In this document: one piece after another, positions 41,910 through 51,924 of the stretch
Layout: each line of letters starts with the position of its first letter
How positions within the stretch are numbered: the first letter of the stretch is position 1
Assembly: GCF_004354045.1 (NCBI RefSeq)
Contig: NZ_SMRT01000011.1
Span: forward strand, 62,001 to 126,000
DNA: 64,000 bases
Reading direction: 5' to 3'
Source: Paenibacillus piri
GTDB taxonomy: Bacteria; Bacillota; Bacilli; Paenibacillales; NBRC-103111
Position numbers and translations under genes: made by a program
Notes under the pieces: generated by a model
Databases searched by the model: none
What the model saw: only the letters and a program-made list of their open reading frames with translations
What the model was told of the DNA's origin: nothing

Positions 41910-41943
41910 GCAAGCTCATTTTCCATGACGGGCAATCGGCCTT

Positions 41944-43548
41944 TCATGATTGCTTGCACTTTGCCTGCTGATCTTGGCGGTGACAGCGGCGCCGGCCGCA
42001 TGAGGCCGCCTCGTACTGCGACAGGCTGAGCCCGGTCTTGTTTTTAAAAATGCGGCTGAAATAATTGGGGTCGGTATAGCCGACCATTTCGCCGATTTCC
42101 TTGAAGCTCAGCTCCGGTTCGCACTCGATAAGCCGCTGCGCCTCCGCGACGCGCAGCGCTATGACAAACTTGAGCGGAGTCGTACATTTGTATTTTTTGA
42201 ACAACTTGGTCAAATACGATGCGTTGTAATGAAAGCTTTCGGAAATTTCCTCAAGCGATAGGGAAGGGTTGGCGTAACAGGTCCGAAGATAATGCTCGAG
42301 ACGCTCGACAAGCTCGCCCGCTGAATCATGATCCATTTCTTCCTCGGCATACGCAATGTATTCAAAGGCAGATACGACATGCTCTATCATGCAACTAAAA
42401 TCCGGGGAAAGAGCGAACCGGTTCAGCAGCTCATATTCAAGATGAAATATTTCTTCCTCCGGGATAAGCAGCTTTTGCTGCCAGGCAAGGTGAATAAGAT
42501 GAATTATTTTCTGCTGCAGCCGCAGCTGCGTAATCTCTTTTCGGGTCAAGCCGAGCAGCGCTCTCCGCATTTCGTTGCGGAATACGCCGCGGTTGTTAAG
42601 CTCCATCAGGTTAAGCAACTGGTGCTGGAGGCTGCAGGGCGGCCCATCAGCGGATTCCTTCGCAGCCGGAAGCTCATCGCATACAATTACGGACGATTGC
42701 CCCATAACGAGCCGCTCCTCCATAGCGGCGCGCAAGTTCAGCGCACAATAAAACAATTGCCGCAGCTGGAAACTTTCCCGCATCATACAGATGTTGACGG
42801 GGAGCGGAGCGGATAGTTCGGTAAGCCGCTTCAGCAGCCGTTCGGCGAAATCTGCCGGATCCGGCGCGGAATGGCGGGGAAGCGCCAAATATTTGCCTCC
42901 AGGCATCGTTTGATCGATCAAATGCCATCTGCCCGAGCCGTTCAGCTCCTGAATGATGTCATGAATCGGTGCGGACTTCCATAAGTCGGTCAAAAACGCG
43001 ATCGATTCCTCCGACAACCGCTGCGCAGGCAAATGTCCCAATTGAATCAGAAGCATGACATACGTTTCGCCATCGAGACCGCTGTCCGTTCCGTCCCACG
43101 GTCCAGCGCTCCCTTGAACGGCCGCCTCGATCAACGCCCGTTCCCGGTTCGTCCTGCATTCCGTCAAAATGTGGTGAAATCCTTCCAGCGTTGCTTGAAT
43201 TTCGTCCTTGTCGACCGGCTTCAGCAAATAATCTTTAACCCCGTATTTGATTGCCTGCCGCGCGTATTCAAACTGGTTGTAGCCGCTGATGATCGCCGTC
43301 AGCGTATCGGGGTAGCGTGCCGAAACGTGACGGACGAGCTCAATGCCGCTCATTCGCGGCATCTGGACGTCGGTGATAAGGACATGCGGTCTCGTCTGTT
43401 GGATGAGCCGCAAAGCTTCGAGGCCGTCGTATGCGGAGCCCGTTACTTGGAAGGGAAGAGCGGTGGAGTTGATTTTGTCCACGATATTGCGCAGGATGAT
43501 CGGTTCATCTTCAACGACAACGACATGAAACTTCTCATCTAGTCCCAT
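41944..43548 (-). CDS. YesN-type response regulator (AraC output)
   Basis: About 534 residues. Receiver domain at the N-terminus: VVVVEDEPIILRNIVDKI (acidic pocket), VLITDVQMPRMSG (phospho-Asp, about 58) and KDYLLKPVDKDEI (Lys). A long linker follows, then an AraC/HTH_18 DNA-binding domain (YNASYLTKLFKKYKCTTPLK, IGEMVGYTDPNYFSRIFK). ATG 43548 (complement) lies inside the end of the kinase gene with GGAGGTGG about 10 nt upstream, so the two are translationally coupled. It probably activates the divergent transporter operon at 45568. Confidence 0.93.
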   Translation of the reverse strand: MGLDEKFHVVVVEDEPIILRNIVDKINSTALPFQVTGSAYDGLEALRLIQQTRPHVLITDVQMPRMSGIELVRHVSARYPDTLTAIISGYNQFEYARQAIKYGVKDYLLKPVDKDEIQATLEGFHHILTECRTNRERALIEAAVQGSAGPWDGTDSGLDGETYVMLLIQLGHLPAQRLSEESIAFLTDLWKSAPIHDIIQELNGSGRWHLIDQTMPGGKYLALPRHSAPDPADFAERLLKRLTELSAPLPVNICMMRESFQLRQLFYCALNLRAAMEERLVMGQSSVIVCDELPAAKESADGPPCSLQHQLLNLMELNNRGVFRNEMRRALLGLTRKEITQLRLQQKIIHLIHLAWQQKLLIPEEEIFHLEYELLNRFALSPDFSCMIEHVVSAFEYIAYAEEEMDHDSAGELVERLEHYLRTCYANPSLSLEEISESFHYNASYLTKLFKKYKCTTPLKFVIALRVAEAQRLIECEPELSFKEIGEMVGYTDPNYFSRIFKNKTGLSLSQYEAASCGRRRCHRQDQQAKCKQS

Positions 43549-45391
43549 ATAGGGGTGCCACCTCCAGATTGGATGCCGGCTTGACATGCCCGCCGAGCGA
43601 AATATGGGCTCCGCCTTCACGATTGTTGGATATGCGGAACTCGGCGCCGTTTCCATATACCATTCGAAGCCGCTCATCGATATTTACCATGCCAATGCCT
43701 TTGGACGGGTTTCGTTGGAAGTCGCGCTCCTGGTCTATACGGGTAGCCCACTCAGGAAATTTCTCGATCATTTCCGGCGAAAAGCCGGTGCCGTTGTCTG
43801 CAATTTGAATGCTCCATCGCGTATCGTCCATTTGTCCCAGGATGGAAATCCGCCAAGGCGGAGGAACATGAAGGCCGTGCTTGAAAAAATTTTCGACAAT
43901 CGGCTGAACGGTCATCGCCGGAATGACAATATGCCGCATATCGGGATGAATGTCGATTTCATAATACAGCATCCCTTCATAGCGGATTTGCATCAATTGC
44001 AAATAGTCGATCGTATAATCGAGCTCCATGCCGATCGTCGTAGCGGGCTTGTCATGATCCAGTATGTAGCGGAGCATCTTCGATAACAGCTTGCACGTCC
44101 GGACGATTTCATGATGTCCGGCTTCCTCCGCCATGACGCTGATGACCGTTATCGTGTTGTACAGAAAATGCGGATTCATCTGCGATTGCAGCGCCGCCAT
44201 CCTCGCCTGAATTTCCTTCGAGCGGGAGAGGAGCGTTTCCTCCAGCGACAGCTCGAGCCGCAGGCACATTTGCTTGAACGCTGTCGAGAGCATCTCCAGT
44301 TCGTTAAGCTCGGCATTGATTTGCTGCTGCGAGGCAGGCAGCAGCGTGTTCAGGCTCAACGAACGGAACAGCTTATGCATCTGCTTGATGGGCGCCGTTA
44401 AGCTTTTGGCAACGTAGAACGAAACGAGCAGCGTAACGATCAGCAGGCCGAAAGCTCCGATCAGCATCTGATTCCGAAACCGCACAAGCGGCACCAGCAG
44501 CACGCGCTCGGATTGGGAGACGGCGACCGTCCAGCCGGTATAGTCCGATCTCGTGAATGAGACGATCTCATTGCCGCCGGCCCGCATCAGCTCAAGCTTG
44601 CCGGAAGGAGTTGCGTTCGCTTGAACGCGGCTCCAATACAGCTTGGCGGCGGTGGAGTCCGCTCCGAGCGGGTAGACGAGGGTGCCGTTGCGATCGAACA
44701 CCATGTACGACCGGGTTTCCGATACACCGGAGGATGGCGTGATCCGCTTGTTGATCGCTGCCGTAAGCCGCTGGTAATCGGTTTGGACCTCGACGATAGC
44801 ATATCGTGACGAGCCGAGGTCCCACGGAAAACGCCGCGAAACGGATATGACCGTCCTATCGCCCGGAAACCAATCATCTTTACGGGGTGTGGAGATCCAT
44901 TTTCTGCCGTCCAGCTCGTTCGTCGACCGAATCCAGTCAAGCGCTTCCATTTTATAAAGAGGCAAAAACGTATTGATCGAATAATCGCCCGTCCCCCAAA
45001 TTCTGCCCTTCATATTCATAATATTGATCTGCCAGTCGGACTGCAGAGGACCCATAATCGAAAAAATATGACTGTTCAGCTCTCGCTGGTTCGCGAACAT
45101 CGAAATTTCGCTGGTCGGATCGGGCTCGTTAAAAAACAGTTTTTTAATGTTGTCGGAAAAAATGATTTTGACCACCGTATTGTCCATTTCCTGCAGCAGC
45201 GCGTCCAGACCTACGGAAATATTGTTGGCCGATTGGTAGATCGTCTCCGACGCGTTCAGGCTGATCTGCCTGGCCATGAAAATGTAGAACGTAATGGCGG
45301 CAATCATGAAGACGGAAACGATCAGAAGCGAATAAGTGCAAAACAGCTTCGTTTGAATCGATTTGAGATGAAAAGGGACAACGTATTTCAT
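43535..45391 (-). CDS. YesM-type sensor histidine kinase
   Basis: 618 residues. N-terminal helix (about 20-40), an extracellular sensor region (about 41-295), a second helix (about 300-320), HAMP (about 325-375), His_kinase block with QMNPHFLYNTITVIS (phospho-His) and an HATPase_c end (FFKHGLHVPPPW, IADNGTGFSPEM, GIGMVNIDERL). These kinases sense extracellular saccharides, often with the help of the solute-binding protein. The start at 45391 has AGGAGG with a 12-nt spacing. Divergent from the ABC operon. Confidence 0.93.
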   Translation of the reverse strand: MKYVVPFHLKSIQTKLFCTYSLLIVSVFMIAAITFYIFMARQISLNASETIYQSANNISVGLDALLQEMDNTVVKIIFSDNIKKLFFNEPDPTSEISMFANQRELNSHIFSIMGPLQSDWQINIMNMKGRIWGTGDYSINTFLPLYKMEALDWIRSTNELDGRKWISTPRKDDWFPGDRTVISVSRRFPWDLGSSRYAIVEVQTDYQRLTAAINKRITPSSGVSETRSYMVFDRNGTLVYPLGADSTAAKLYWSRVQANATPSGKLELMRAGGNEIVSFTRSDYTGWTVAVSQSERVLLVPLVRFRNQMLIGAFGLLIVTLLVSFYVAKSLTAPIKQMHKLFRSLSLNTLLPASQQQINAELNELEMLSTAFKQMCLRLELSLEETLLSRSKEIQARMAALQSQMNPHFLYNTITVISVMAEEAGHHEIVRTCKLLSKMLRYILDHDKPATTIGMELDYTIDYLQLMQIRYEGMLYYEIDIHPDMRHIVIPAMTVQPIVENFFKHGLHVPPPWRISILGQMDDTRWSIQIADNGTGFSPEMIEKFPEWATRIDQERDFQRNPSKGIGMVNIDERLRMVYGNGAEFRISNNREGGAHISLGGHVKPASNLEVAPLYGTR

Positions 45392-45519
45392 GCAGCCATC
45401 AGACCTCCTGTGCGGATTGGTTCAATTATATTCATGGACAACCGTATTGAGAAACGAATAACGAAAAAATCCAGCAAACCATATCTATTTTATGCATCGA
45501 AGAAACGGACGCGTCCCTC

Positions 45520-45545
45520 TATAATACATATTGTAAACGCATTCA
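45520..45545 (+). promoter_or_regulatory. promoter -10 box and cre-like site of sugar operon
   Basis: TATAAT (45520-45525) with a poor -35 box, consistent with an activated promoter. TGTAAACGCATTCA (45532-45545) matches the CcpA consensus TGWAANCGNTNWCA except at one position and overlaps the start point. Confidence 0.55.
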
Positions 45546-45567
45546 AATTGAAAGGAGGGTTAACGCA

Positions 45568-46929
45568 TTGAACAAACGATTGCACCAGACGACAAGCATT
45601 ATAATGCTGATCCCGGCACTGCTTCTGGGAGCCTGCAGCGGCGGCGGGGGCGGGAACGGCACATCGAACAATACGGCGCCGCCGGCGGACAATTCGGCAG
45701 CCGCGAACAAGAACGCGACGGCACCGGCCGCGCCAAAGCCGGAACCAAAGTCCGATGCGACGATTACCGTGGGTGCCTCGCAAAACTGGATCAAGGACGT
45801 CGACCGGAAGCTGGCGGAGGAATTTACCAAGGAAAGCGGCATCAAGATCGATTTTCAGGTGAATCCGGACGACCAGTATAAGAACGTCATGAAAACGAAG
45901 CTGGCAACCGGCGAAGCGCCCGATATTATGTACTTGAATTCCGGCATTACGCTGTCGGATTACCAGCCGGAAAAAAATTTCCTTGATTTGACCAAAGAAC
46001 CGTGGGTGGCGAAGCAGCGGGATTGGGCGATTCAAGGCTCAACGGTTGACGGCAAAATTTACGGCTTTAACACCTGGTCCGCCGATGGCTGGGCGATGCT
46101 GTACAACACGAAGCTTTTTGCGGATAACGGCTTGACGGCGCCCAAAAGCTTCGACGAACTGCTCAAGGTATGCGACGTTCTGCTCAAGAAGGGAATTACC
46201 CCGATCTACGACAACACGAAAGATACATGGCATGTAGGGCAATGGTTCGCCTCGATGTCATACGCGTTCCAGCAGGAAGATCCGGGCATTTTCAAAAAAT
46301 TGAACGAGAACCAGGCGAAATTTTCCGATCTTAAATCGGCGAAGCAGGGCTTGGTCGATTACAAAACGTTGTATGACAAAGGCTATTTCGGAAAAAACTC
46401 GTTATCCAACGAATGGACGCGCGGTTATGACGCGATGGGCTCGCAGAAGTATGCCATGATTCTTGTGTACACGACGTATCAGAACGAAGTAGCCGCCAAA
46501 TTTCCCGAATCGAACGCGAAGGATTGGAAAATGTTCCCGGTCCCGATCGGCGGTAATACAGGCTTTACTTACGGTCCGGGTATCGTGCGCGTGGTGAACA
46601 AAGGAACAAAGCATGTGCCGGAGATTCAAAAATATTACGAGTTTCTGAGCCGGGAGAAAAACTTGAAATCGTTTTATGAGGCGAGAACGGACCTGGGCGA
46701 AATGTCGTTCAAGGATATGGAGGTAAGACCGCCGTCGAACGCCTACAAGAGCGTAACGGAGATGGCCGGACAAAGCCAGAGCCTGTCGTTGACGAATACG
46801 ACCAAATTTATTGACGGCGATCTGATGGGCAAGCTGATGCAGGATATGCTGATCGGTCAATTGAAGCCGGAACAAGTGCTGCAAAAGTTCGATGAAAGCC
46901 GAATCAAGTCTTTCACGGTCGCGAAGTGA
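45568..46929 (+). CDS. carbohydrate ABC transporter solute-binding lipoprotein
   Basis: 453 residues. Signal peptide with lipobox LLLGACSGG (Cys at about 22), a flexible Gly/Asn/Ala/Pro linker, then an extracellular solute-binding domain type 1: GIKIDFQVNPDDQYKNVMKT, GEAPDIMYLNSG, KIYGFNTWSADGWAMLYNTK. The family binds oligosaccharides or sugar alcohols. TTG 45568 follows AAAGGAGGG. First gene of a six-gene operon controlled by the divergent YesM/YesN system and probably by CcpA. Confidence 0.93.
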   Translation: MNKRLHQTTSIIMLIPALLLGACSGGGGGNGTSNNTAPPADNSAAANKNATAPAAPKPEPKSDATITVGASQNWIKDVDRKLAEEFTKESGIKIDFQVNPDDQYKNVMKTKLATGEAPDIMYLNSGITLSDYQPEKNFLDLTKEPWVAKQRDWAIQGSTVDGKIYGFNTWSADGWAMLYNTKLFADNGLTAPKSFDELLKVCDVLLKKGITPIYDNTKDTWHVGQWFASMSYAFQQEDPGIFKKLNENQAKFSDLKSAKQGLVDYKTLYDKGYFGKNSLSNEWTRGYDAMGSQKYAMILVYTTYQNEVAAKFPESNAKDWKMFPVPIGGNTGFTYGPGIVRVVNKGTKHVPEIQKYYEFLSREKNLKSFYEARTDLGEMSFKDMEVRPPSNAYKSVTEMAGQSQSLSLTNTTKFIDGDLMGKLMQDMLIGQLKPEQVLQKFDESRIKSFTVAK

Positions 46930-46994
46930 CGGTTAGTCCGGCTTCCAATGGGCCGCCAAACGGCAATGATTTTTGAAAAGAATGTGGTGAGAAC

Positions 46995-47873
46995 ATGAAG
47001 ACCGGCAATGTATACCCGATGTACTTCTTGTCCGGAGTATTGCTGATCTATTCCGGACTGTTCTTCTTTCCGAGCTTATACGGTTTCTATCTCTCCTTAA
47101 CCGACTGGAACCAATTCAGCGATGCTGTCCATTTCATCGGTCTGGACAATTACAGGCAAATGATTGCGGATCATGCGCTCTTCTCCGGAATTATCGTCAA
47201 TACAATCATGTTCGCATTATTTACGACGCTGCTGAAGAACGTTATCGGTCTCGCGCTCGCCTTGGCGCTCAATGAAGGATTGCGGTCGAAAGCTTTACTG
47301 CGCACGGTCTTTTATTTGCCCGTTACGTTATCGCCCTTGATCATCGGCTTGATCTTCTCCTCCGTATTCGATGCCAATTCGGGCATATTGAACGGCTTCC
47401 TCATCCGGATCGGCTTGGACGATTGGGCCATGGCCTGGCTCGCCGACGTCCGATTCGCGATGGGGACGATCATCTCGGTCGAGACGTGGAAATATGCGGG
47501 CTTCAATATGGTCATTTATTTGGCGGGCCTGCAGATGATTCCAAAAACGTATTACGAAGCGGCCGAAATCGACGGTGCCAGCTCGTGGAAACGGTTCGTA
47601 CACATTACATTTCCGCTGGTCATGCCGGCGATTACAATCAATCTCATTTTGAATCTGATTCACGGCTTTAAAATATTCGATCTTGTGTATGTGTTGACCG
47701 GAGGGGGACCGGGCAGCGCAACCGAGGTTCTGAATACGGCCGTTTTCCGTGAATTTTCGGCAGGGCGTTTCGGCTCGGCCACGGCGATCAACGTCGTCAT
47801 CTTCTTGTTGATTACGGTCGTGACCTTGGCAACGCTGTCCATCTTGTCCAAACGATCGGAGGTGGAGGCATGA
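46995..47873 (+). CDS. carbohydrate ABC transporter permease 1 (MalF-type)
   Basis: 292 residues, six membrane helices. The EAA loop is YEAAEIDGASSWKRFVHITF (about 192-211), with FDLVYVLTGGGPGSATEV after it, typical of MalF/UgpA permeases. It overlaps the following permease gene by 4 nt (ATGA). No ATPase gene is present in the operon, so a shared MsmX/UgpC-type ATPase encoded elsewhere would energise transport. Confidence 0.95.
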   Translation: MKTGNVYPMYFLSGVLLIYSGLFFFPSLYGFYLSLTDWNQFSDAVHFIGLDNYRQMIADHALFSGIIVNTIMFALFTTLLKNVIGLALALALNEGLRSKALLRTVFYLPVTLSPLIIGLIFSSVFDANSGILNGFLIRIGLDDWAMAWLADVRFAMGTIISVETWKYAGFNMVIYLAGLQMIPKTYYEAAEIDGASSWKRFVHITFPLVMPAITINLILNLIHGFKIFDLVYVLTGGGPGSATEVLNTAVFREFSAGRFGSATAINVVIFLLITVVTLATLSILSKRSEVEA

Positions 47874-48742
47874 ACGTTGCCAATGAAGCGGAGATGGTCC
47901 GGCAAGCGCGGTCGGTTCGAAGGCCCGGGCGCAGACGATTTCCGGTTGTCAAAGAATTGCTCATGTGGCTGCTGGCGCTGCTTATCTTGATCCCGCTTTT
48001 TCTCGTCGCGATCAATTCGTTGAAAACAGAAGCCGAAGCCGACCTGATGAACCTGGAGCTGCCCAAACAATTCATGTTTGACAACTACGCAAATGTGATC
48101 AAGACGGGCAAGATGGTTCAGGCGTACCGAAACAGTCTAATCATATCGGCCGGCTCGACATTGGTGACGAGTCTTTTTTCGGCGATGGGCGCATTCGTGC
48201 TGTCGCGCAGGAGGACGAAGCTGAACAGACTCATTTATTACTATTTCATCATCGGTCTGATCGCGCCGGTCAACTTTATCGCGACGATCAAGGTCATGCA
48301 AATGACGCAATTGTTCAACACGTTCCATGGCATTATCCTGCTGTATTCGGCGCTCATGATCCCGTTCACGGTATTTCTGTTTTACGGCTTTATTCAGTCG
48401 GTGCCGAAGGAGCTCGACGAATCGGCGATGATGGACGGATGCAGGAGCCTGCAGCTGTTTTTCCGGATTATTTTTCCGCTGCTGCTGCCGGTCACGATTA
48501 CGTGCGTGCTCATTAATTTCATGAATGCGTGGAATGAGTTTATTTTGCCGCTATACGTATTCAACAAATCGGATTATTATCCGGTAACATTGGCGGTTTA
48601 CAGCTTTTACGGGACGTTTATTTCCAGCTGGAATCTGGTTTGCGCGACTATCGTACTGACGACGCTGCCGATCGTTCTCGTCTATATTTTCGGTCAGCGG
48701 TATTTGATCTCAGGGATGACGGCGGGCGCCGTAAAAGGATAA
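47870..48742 (+). CDS. carbohydrate ABC transporter permease 2 (MalG-type)
   Basis: 290 residues. Six helices, EAA loop ELDESAMMDGCRSLQLFFRI (about 183-202), WNEFILPLYVF motif and a GAVKG C-terminus common in MalG/UgpE permeases. Translationally coupled to the upstream permease gene. Partner of the MalF-type subunit in the cytoplasmic membrane. Confidence 0.95.
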   Translation: MNVANEAEMVRQARSVRRPGRRRFPVVKELLMWLLALLILIPLFLVAINSLKTEAEADLMNLELPKQFMFDNYANVIKTGKMVQAYRNSLIISAGSTLVTSLFSAMGAFVLSRRRTKLNRLIYYYFIIGLIAPVNFIATIKVMQMTQLFNTFHGIILLYSALMIPFTVFLFYGFIQSVPKELDESAMMDGCRSLQLFFRIIFPLLLPVTITCVLINFMNAWNEFILPLYVFNKSDYYPVTLAVYSFYGTFISSWNLVCATIVLTTLPIVLVYIFGQRYLISGMTAGAVKG

Positions 48743-48792
48743 CCATCGTAATGATTGCCGCAAAATGGTAAAAAGAGGAGGCGACAAAACTC

Positions 48793-49902
48793 ATGCGTAA
48801 AACAATCGGTATTGGAGTTGCCGGTGCAGGCGCAATCGGGATCAGAGGCGCACTGTCGCATCTCAGCTTGCAGGATGTCAAGGATTATGGCGTAAGACTG
48901 GCCGCCATCTGCGATCCCGTACCGGGACGCGCCAAGGCTGCGGCGGAAAAATTCGGCGTTACCGCCTACTACGAAAGCTACGAGGAGCTGCTGCAGGATC
49001 CGAACGTCGATATCGTCACGCTCTGCACGCCGATCGGGCTTCATTACAAGCAGGGCGTTCAGGCGATCGAGGCCGGCAAGCATGTACATTTCAACAAGAC
49101 GATGACGACCCGGGTCGAGGAAGCCGACGATATTATCCGGCGGGCTGCCGAGAACAATATCCGTGTCGTAGCTTCGCCCGGCATGATGCTCAGACCGGAA
49201 AACCGGAAGAAGCGGAAACTGATTCTCGAAGGTGAGCTCGGTCAGCTGGGATGGGCTATTGCGGGCACGGCGAGAGGAACCGTCGCCTTTCACTTTGAAG
49301 AAGAATTCCGCACGGGGGAAAATATTTTGACCAGCGTGAACCCGGAATGGTATTTCAAGAAGCCCGGCGGTGGGCCGATGTACGATATTACGTCCTACAT
49401 GCTGCACGAGCTGACCGGAATTCTCGGACCGGTTCAACGTGTGACCGCTTTGTCCGGCCAGGCGGTTCCCGAAGTGTTTTACCAAGGAAAGCGCATTGCC
49501 AAGGAAATGGATGACTCCACCATCCTGATGCTCGACTTCGGCAGCTGCCTATATGCAGTCGTCTATACGACGATCGCCGGCGAGATTACCGGCTGGTCCC
49601 CCAATATATACGGAACGCATGGAGCGTTGATCGGTTCGAAATTCGGCGATACCGAATTGAAAGACCCTGCATTGACGCAGCCGCACGTCAAGGGCGAGCA
49701 TGCGCATATGCGCGAAGCTCACGTGTTCGCGGATATTATGCAGCTGGTCGATTGGGTAAGAGACGGTACGCCTTCGATCGTAACCGCCGAGCATGCCAGA
49801 CATGTCGTGGATATCATCGAATCCGGCTACCGGGCCGCTGAAACCGGGCAAACCCAGCAATTGTGCACAACCTTCGAGCCGCTCCCGCTTGAGCAGCTGT
49901 AA
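48793..49902 (+). CDS. Gfo/Idh/MocA-family oxidoreductase
   Basis: 369 residues. Rossmann start IGIGVAGAGAIGIRGALSHL (GxGxxG near residue 10), ICDPVPGRAKAAAEKFGV, DIVTLCTPIGLHYKQGV, then HFNKTMTTRVEEAD, where the usual EKP motif reads NKT. GGGPMYDITSYMLHELTGIL is the substrate-domain motif with Asp and His. Members oxidise sugars, inositols or amino-sugar derivatives with NAD(P). RBS AAGAGGAGG. The altered EKP motif means catalytic properties need testing. Confidence 0.9.
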   Translation: MRKTIGIGVAGAGAIGIRGALSHLSLQDVKDYGVRLAAICDPVPGRAKAAAEKFGVTAYYESYEELLQDPNVDIVTLCTPIGLHYKQGVQAIEAGKHVHFNKTMTTRVEEADDIIRRAAENNIRVVASPGMMLRPENRKKRKLILEGELGQLGWAIAGTARGTVAFHFEEEFRTGENILTSVNPEWYFKKPGGGPMYDITSYMLHELTGILGPVQRVTALSGQAVPEVFYQGKRIAKEMDDSTILMLDFGSCLYAVVYTTIAGEITGWSPNIYGTHGALIGSKFGDTELKDPALTQPHVKGEHAHMREAHVFADIMQLVDWVRDGTPSIVTAEHARHVVDIIESGYRAAETGQTQQLCTTFEPLPLEQL

Positions 49903-49974
49903 CGTTTACAGGCGAAGACGGAAATTCGTCAATGCTTGCATCTAATTTTATAAAAGAATGGTGGTTGAGACAAA

Positions 49975-50832
49975 ATGAGACTGAGTCAGGAAGAGCTTGC
50001 CAGCGGACAGCTGCTGCCCGAAACGTTGGAGCTTGCAGCCAATCTTGTCAGAGTCAACGGCTTCGTTACGTTCGAGGAAATTATCCCGAGAGCTGTCATC
50101 GACAAGCTGTACGATGCTTATATCGACATATTGGAGCCGTATTTGGCCGAGCATCACGAGGAGGTTTACAATCCGAAAAACGGCTTTAACGACGGCACCA
50201 ATCACATCCGCCTGTACTTGCCGTTCGAGAAGCCGTTCGTCGACGAGCAAATATTGGCTCACCCGTTCGTCCTCTCGGTCGTGGATCAAGTTTTGGGCGA
50301 CGATTGCGCCATCCGTTATTTCGCGACGAATACTTCGCTGCCCGGAGGCAGGAATGCCCAGCCGGTGCATTCGGATATGCATTCGATGTTCGGCTTGCGA
50401 TACGGCGCCAATTTGCCGATCTCGAATCTGATCGTCAACGTTCCGCTCGTCGATACGACCGAAAACAACGGTCCGATGGAATATTGGCCGGGCGGCACGC
50501 ATCTGCAGCCCGACTATATGTACGACCGCAAATCGTTCCCGAAGGCGAAGCTGGCCGAGCATATGACCGTACTGAAGGCGACTATGCCGGCAGGATCGAT
50601 TATGATCCGCGATGACCGCATGTGGCATCGGGGCACACCGAACAAATCCGATAAGCCGCGTCCGAATATCGCGGTCATTTATTCCGCGCCGACCACCAAT
50701 CCGTCCAAAGGAACGATTCCAATTCCGCAAGAAACGTTTGACGGCCTGTCGCCAAGGCTGCAGAAGCTGCTCCGGTTCGAGAAGATCGGCCATCCGGCGC
50801 TTAAACCTACCCACTATGAAGTTAAGCCTTAA
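49975..50832 (+). CDS. phytanoyl-CoA dioxygenase (PhyH)-family oxygenase
   Basis: 285 residues, Fe(II)/2-oxoglutarate oxygenase fold. The facial triad is visible as HSDMH (H-x-D, about 126-130) and the distal HRGTPN (about 219). A GPMEYWPGGTHLQP strand precedes it, and Arg in KPRPNIAV may bind 2-oxoglutarate. Within a sugar-uptake operon such an enzyme could hydroxylate or O-demethylate the imported compound. This is inference. The ribosome binding site is weak (GGTGGTTGAG). Confidence 0.85.
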   Translation: MRLSQEELASGQLLPETLELAANLVRVNGFVTFEEIIPRAVIDKLYDAYIDILEPYLAEHHEEVYNPKNGFNDGTNHIRLYLPFEKPFVDEQILAHPFVLSVVDQVLGDDCAIRYFATNTSLPGGRNAQPVHSDMHSMFGLRYGANLPISNLIVNVPLVDTTENNGPMEYWPGGTHLQPDYMYDRKSFPKAKLAEHMTVLKATMPAGSIMIRDDRMWHRGTPNKSDKPRPNIAVIYSAPTTNPSKGTIPIPQETFDGLSPRLQKLLRFEKIGHPALKPTHYEVKP

Positions 50833-50919
50833 CGGTTCGCGGTTGATAAACATTATCCCGTATCGGTTGGGATTCATGCAATTCGCAGCCGATATCCCGA
50901 GAGGAAACGTGATTGTGCC

Positions 50920-51690
50920 ATGAAAATCGATTTATGCGACAAAATCGCGCTGGTGACAGGCGGTGCGGGCATGCTTGGCCGCGTTATGATCCGGTCCCTC
51001 GCGGCATGCGGCGCCGATGTAGTGATTCATTACAATACGAAAGCGGAAAAAGCCCAGCAGCTGAAGCGGGAAGCGGAAGCGATGGGAAGGCAGGCCTATG
51101 CCGTACAGGCGGATATTACCGATCTGACATCCGTGCTCGCCATGCGGGATCAAATTCAGGAGCATTTTGGGAAATTGCCCCATATTATCGTAGCGAATGC
51201 GGTCGCGCAGTATAAATGGACCTCGATATTGGAGCAGCAGCCGGCCGATTACGAAAGCCAGTTCAAAACATGCGTCATGCAGAGCGTCTATTTGGCGAAG
51301 GCATTCATGCCGGCGCTGATCGAGCGCCGGGCGGGTCGGTTTATCGGGATCAACACGGAATGCGCCATGCAGAACTTCCCTACGCAGTCGGCTTATGTTG
51401 CGGGCAAGCGCGGGATGGACGGCGTATACCGGATTCTGGCCAAAGAAGTGGGCGAGTACGGCATAACCGTCAACCAGGTCGCGCCCGGATGGACGTTCAG
51501 TGACAGAGACCGCGAGCGGGGCTTCGCGCCGCCGCTGGAGGACGGCTATTTAACGACCGTGCCGATGAAACGGCGCGGGACGGATCAGGAAATCGCCAAC
51601 ACGGTGGCGTTCCTCGCATCGGATCTGGCTTCCTTCATCAGCGGGGTCTATATTCCGGTCTGCGGTGGGAACGTCATGCCGGCAATCTAG
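50920..51690 (+). CDS. short-chain dehydrogenase/reductase
   Basis: 256 residues: ALVTGGAGMLGRVMIRSL (TGxxxGxG), IIVANAVAQY (in place of NNAG), GINTECAMQNFPTQSAYVAG with YxxxK and VNQVAPGWTFSD. The usual catalytic Ser position reads Thr/Glu (INTE), a conservative change that still may work. Last gene of the operon, followed by a 16-bp terminator stem. It would oxidise a hydroxyl produced or exposed by the upstream enzymes. Confidence 0.88.
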   Translation: MKIDLCDKIALVTGGAGMLGRVMIRSLAACGADVVIHYNTKAEKAQQLKREAEAMGRQAYAVQADITDLTSVLAMRDQIQEHFGKLPHIIVANAVAQYKWTSILEQQPADYESQFKTCVMQSVYLAKAFMPALIERRAGRFIGINTECAMQNFPTQSAYVAGKRGMDGVYRILAKEVGEYGITVNQVAPGWTFSDRDRERGFAPPLEDGYLTTVPMKRRGTDQEIANTVAFLASDLASFISGVYIPVCGGNVMPAI

Positions 51691-51792
51691 TCCGGCGAGC
51701 CGGCCGGACACGTCGAAGCAACCGGTTTAAGCATCGGATGAAGCTTTTTGATCGGATCATCGGCCTAAAGTTGAAATAGTTGTCGATCATCG

Positions 51793-51828
51793 CAAACAGA
51801 CTGGCTGCGGGAGCAGCCGGTCTGTTTG
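51793..51828 (+). terminator. intrinsic terminator of sugar operon
   Basis: 16-bp stem (arms 51793-51808 and 51813-51828, one G-T pair), loop GGGA, tail TTGTTG. Confidence 0.7.
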
Positions 51829-51924
51829 TTGTGAGTTCGAAGTTATAATGAAACATCTGTTGCATTTTTATCCTTCGAGTGATAATCTAAATTTTGGAAG
51901 AATTGTTCCGGAAGGGTGAAGATG

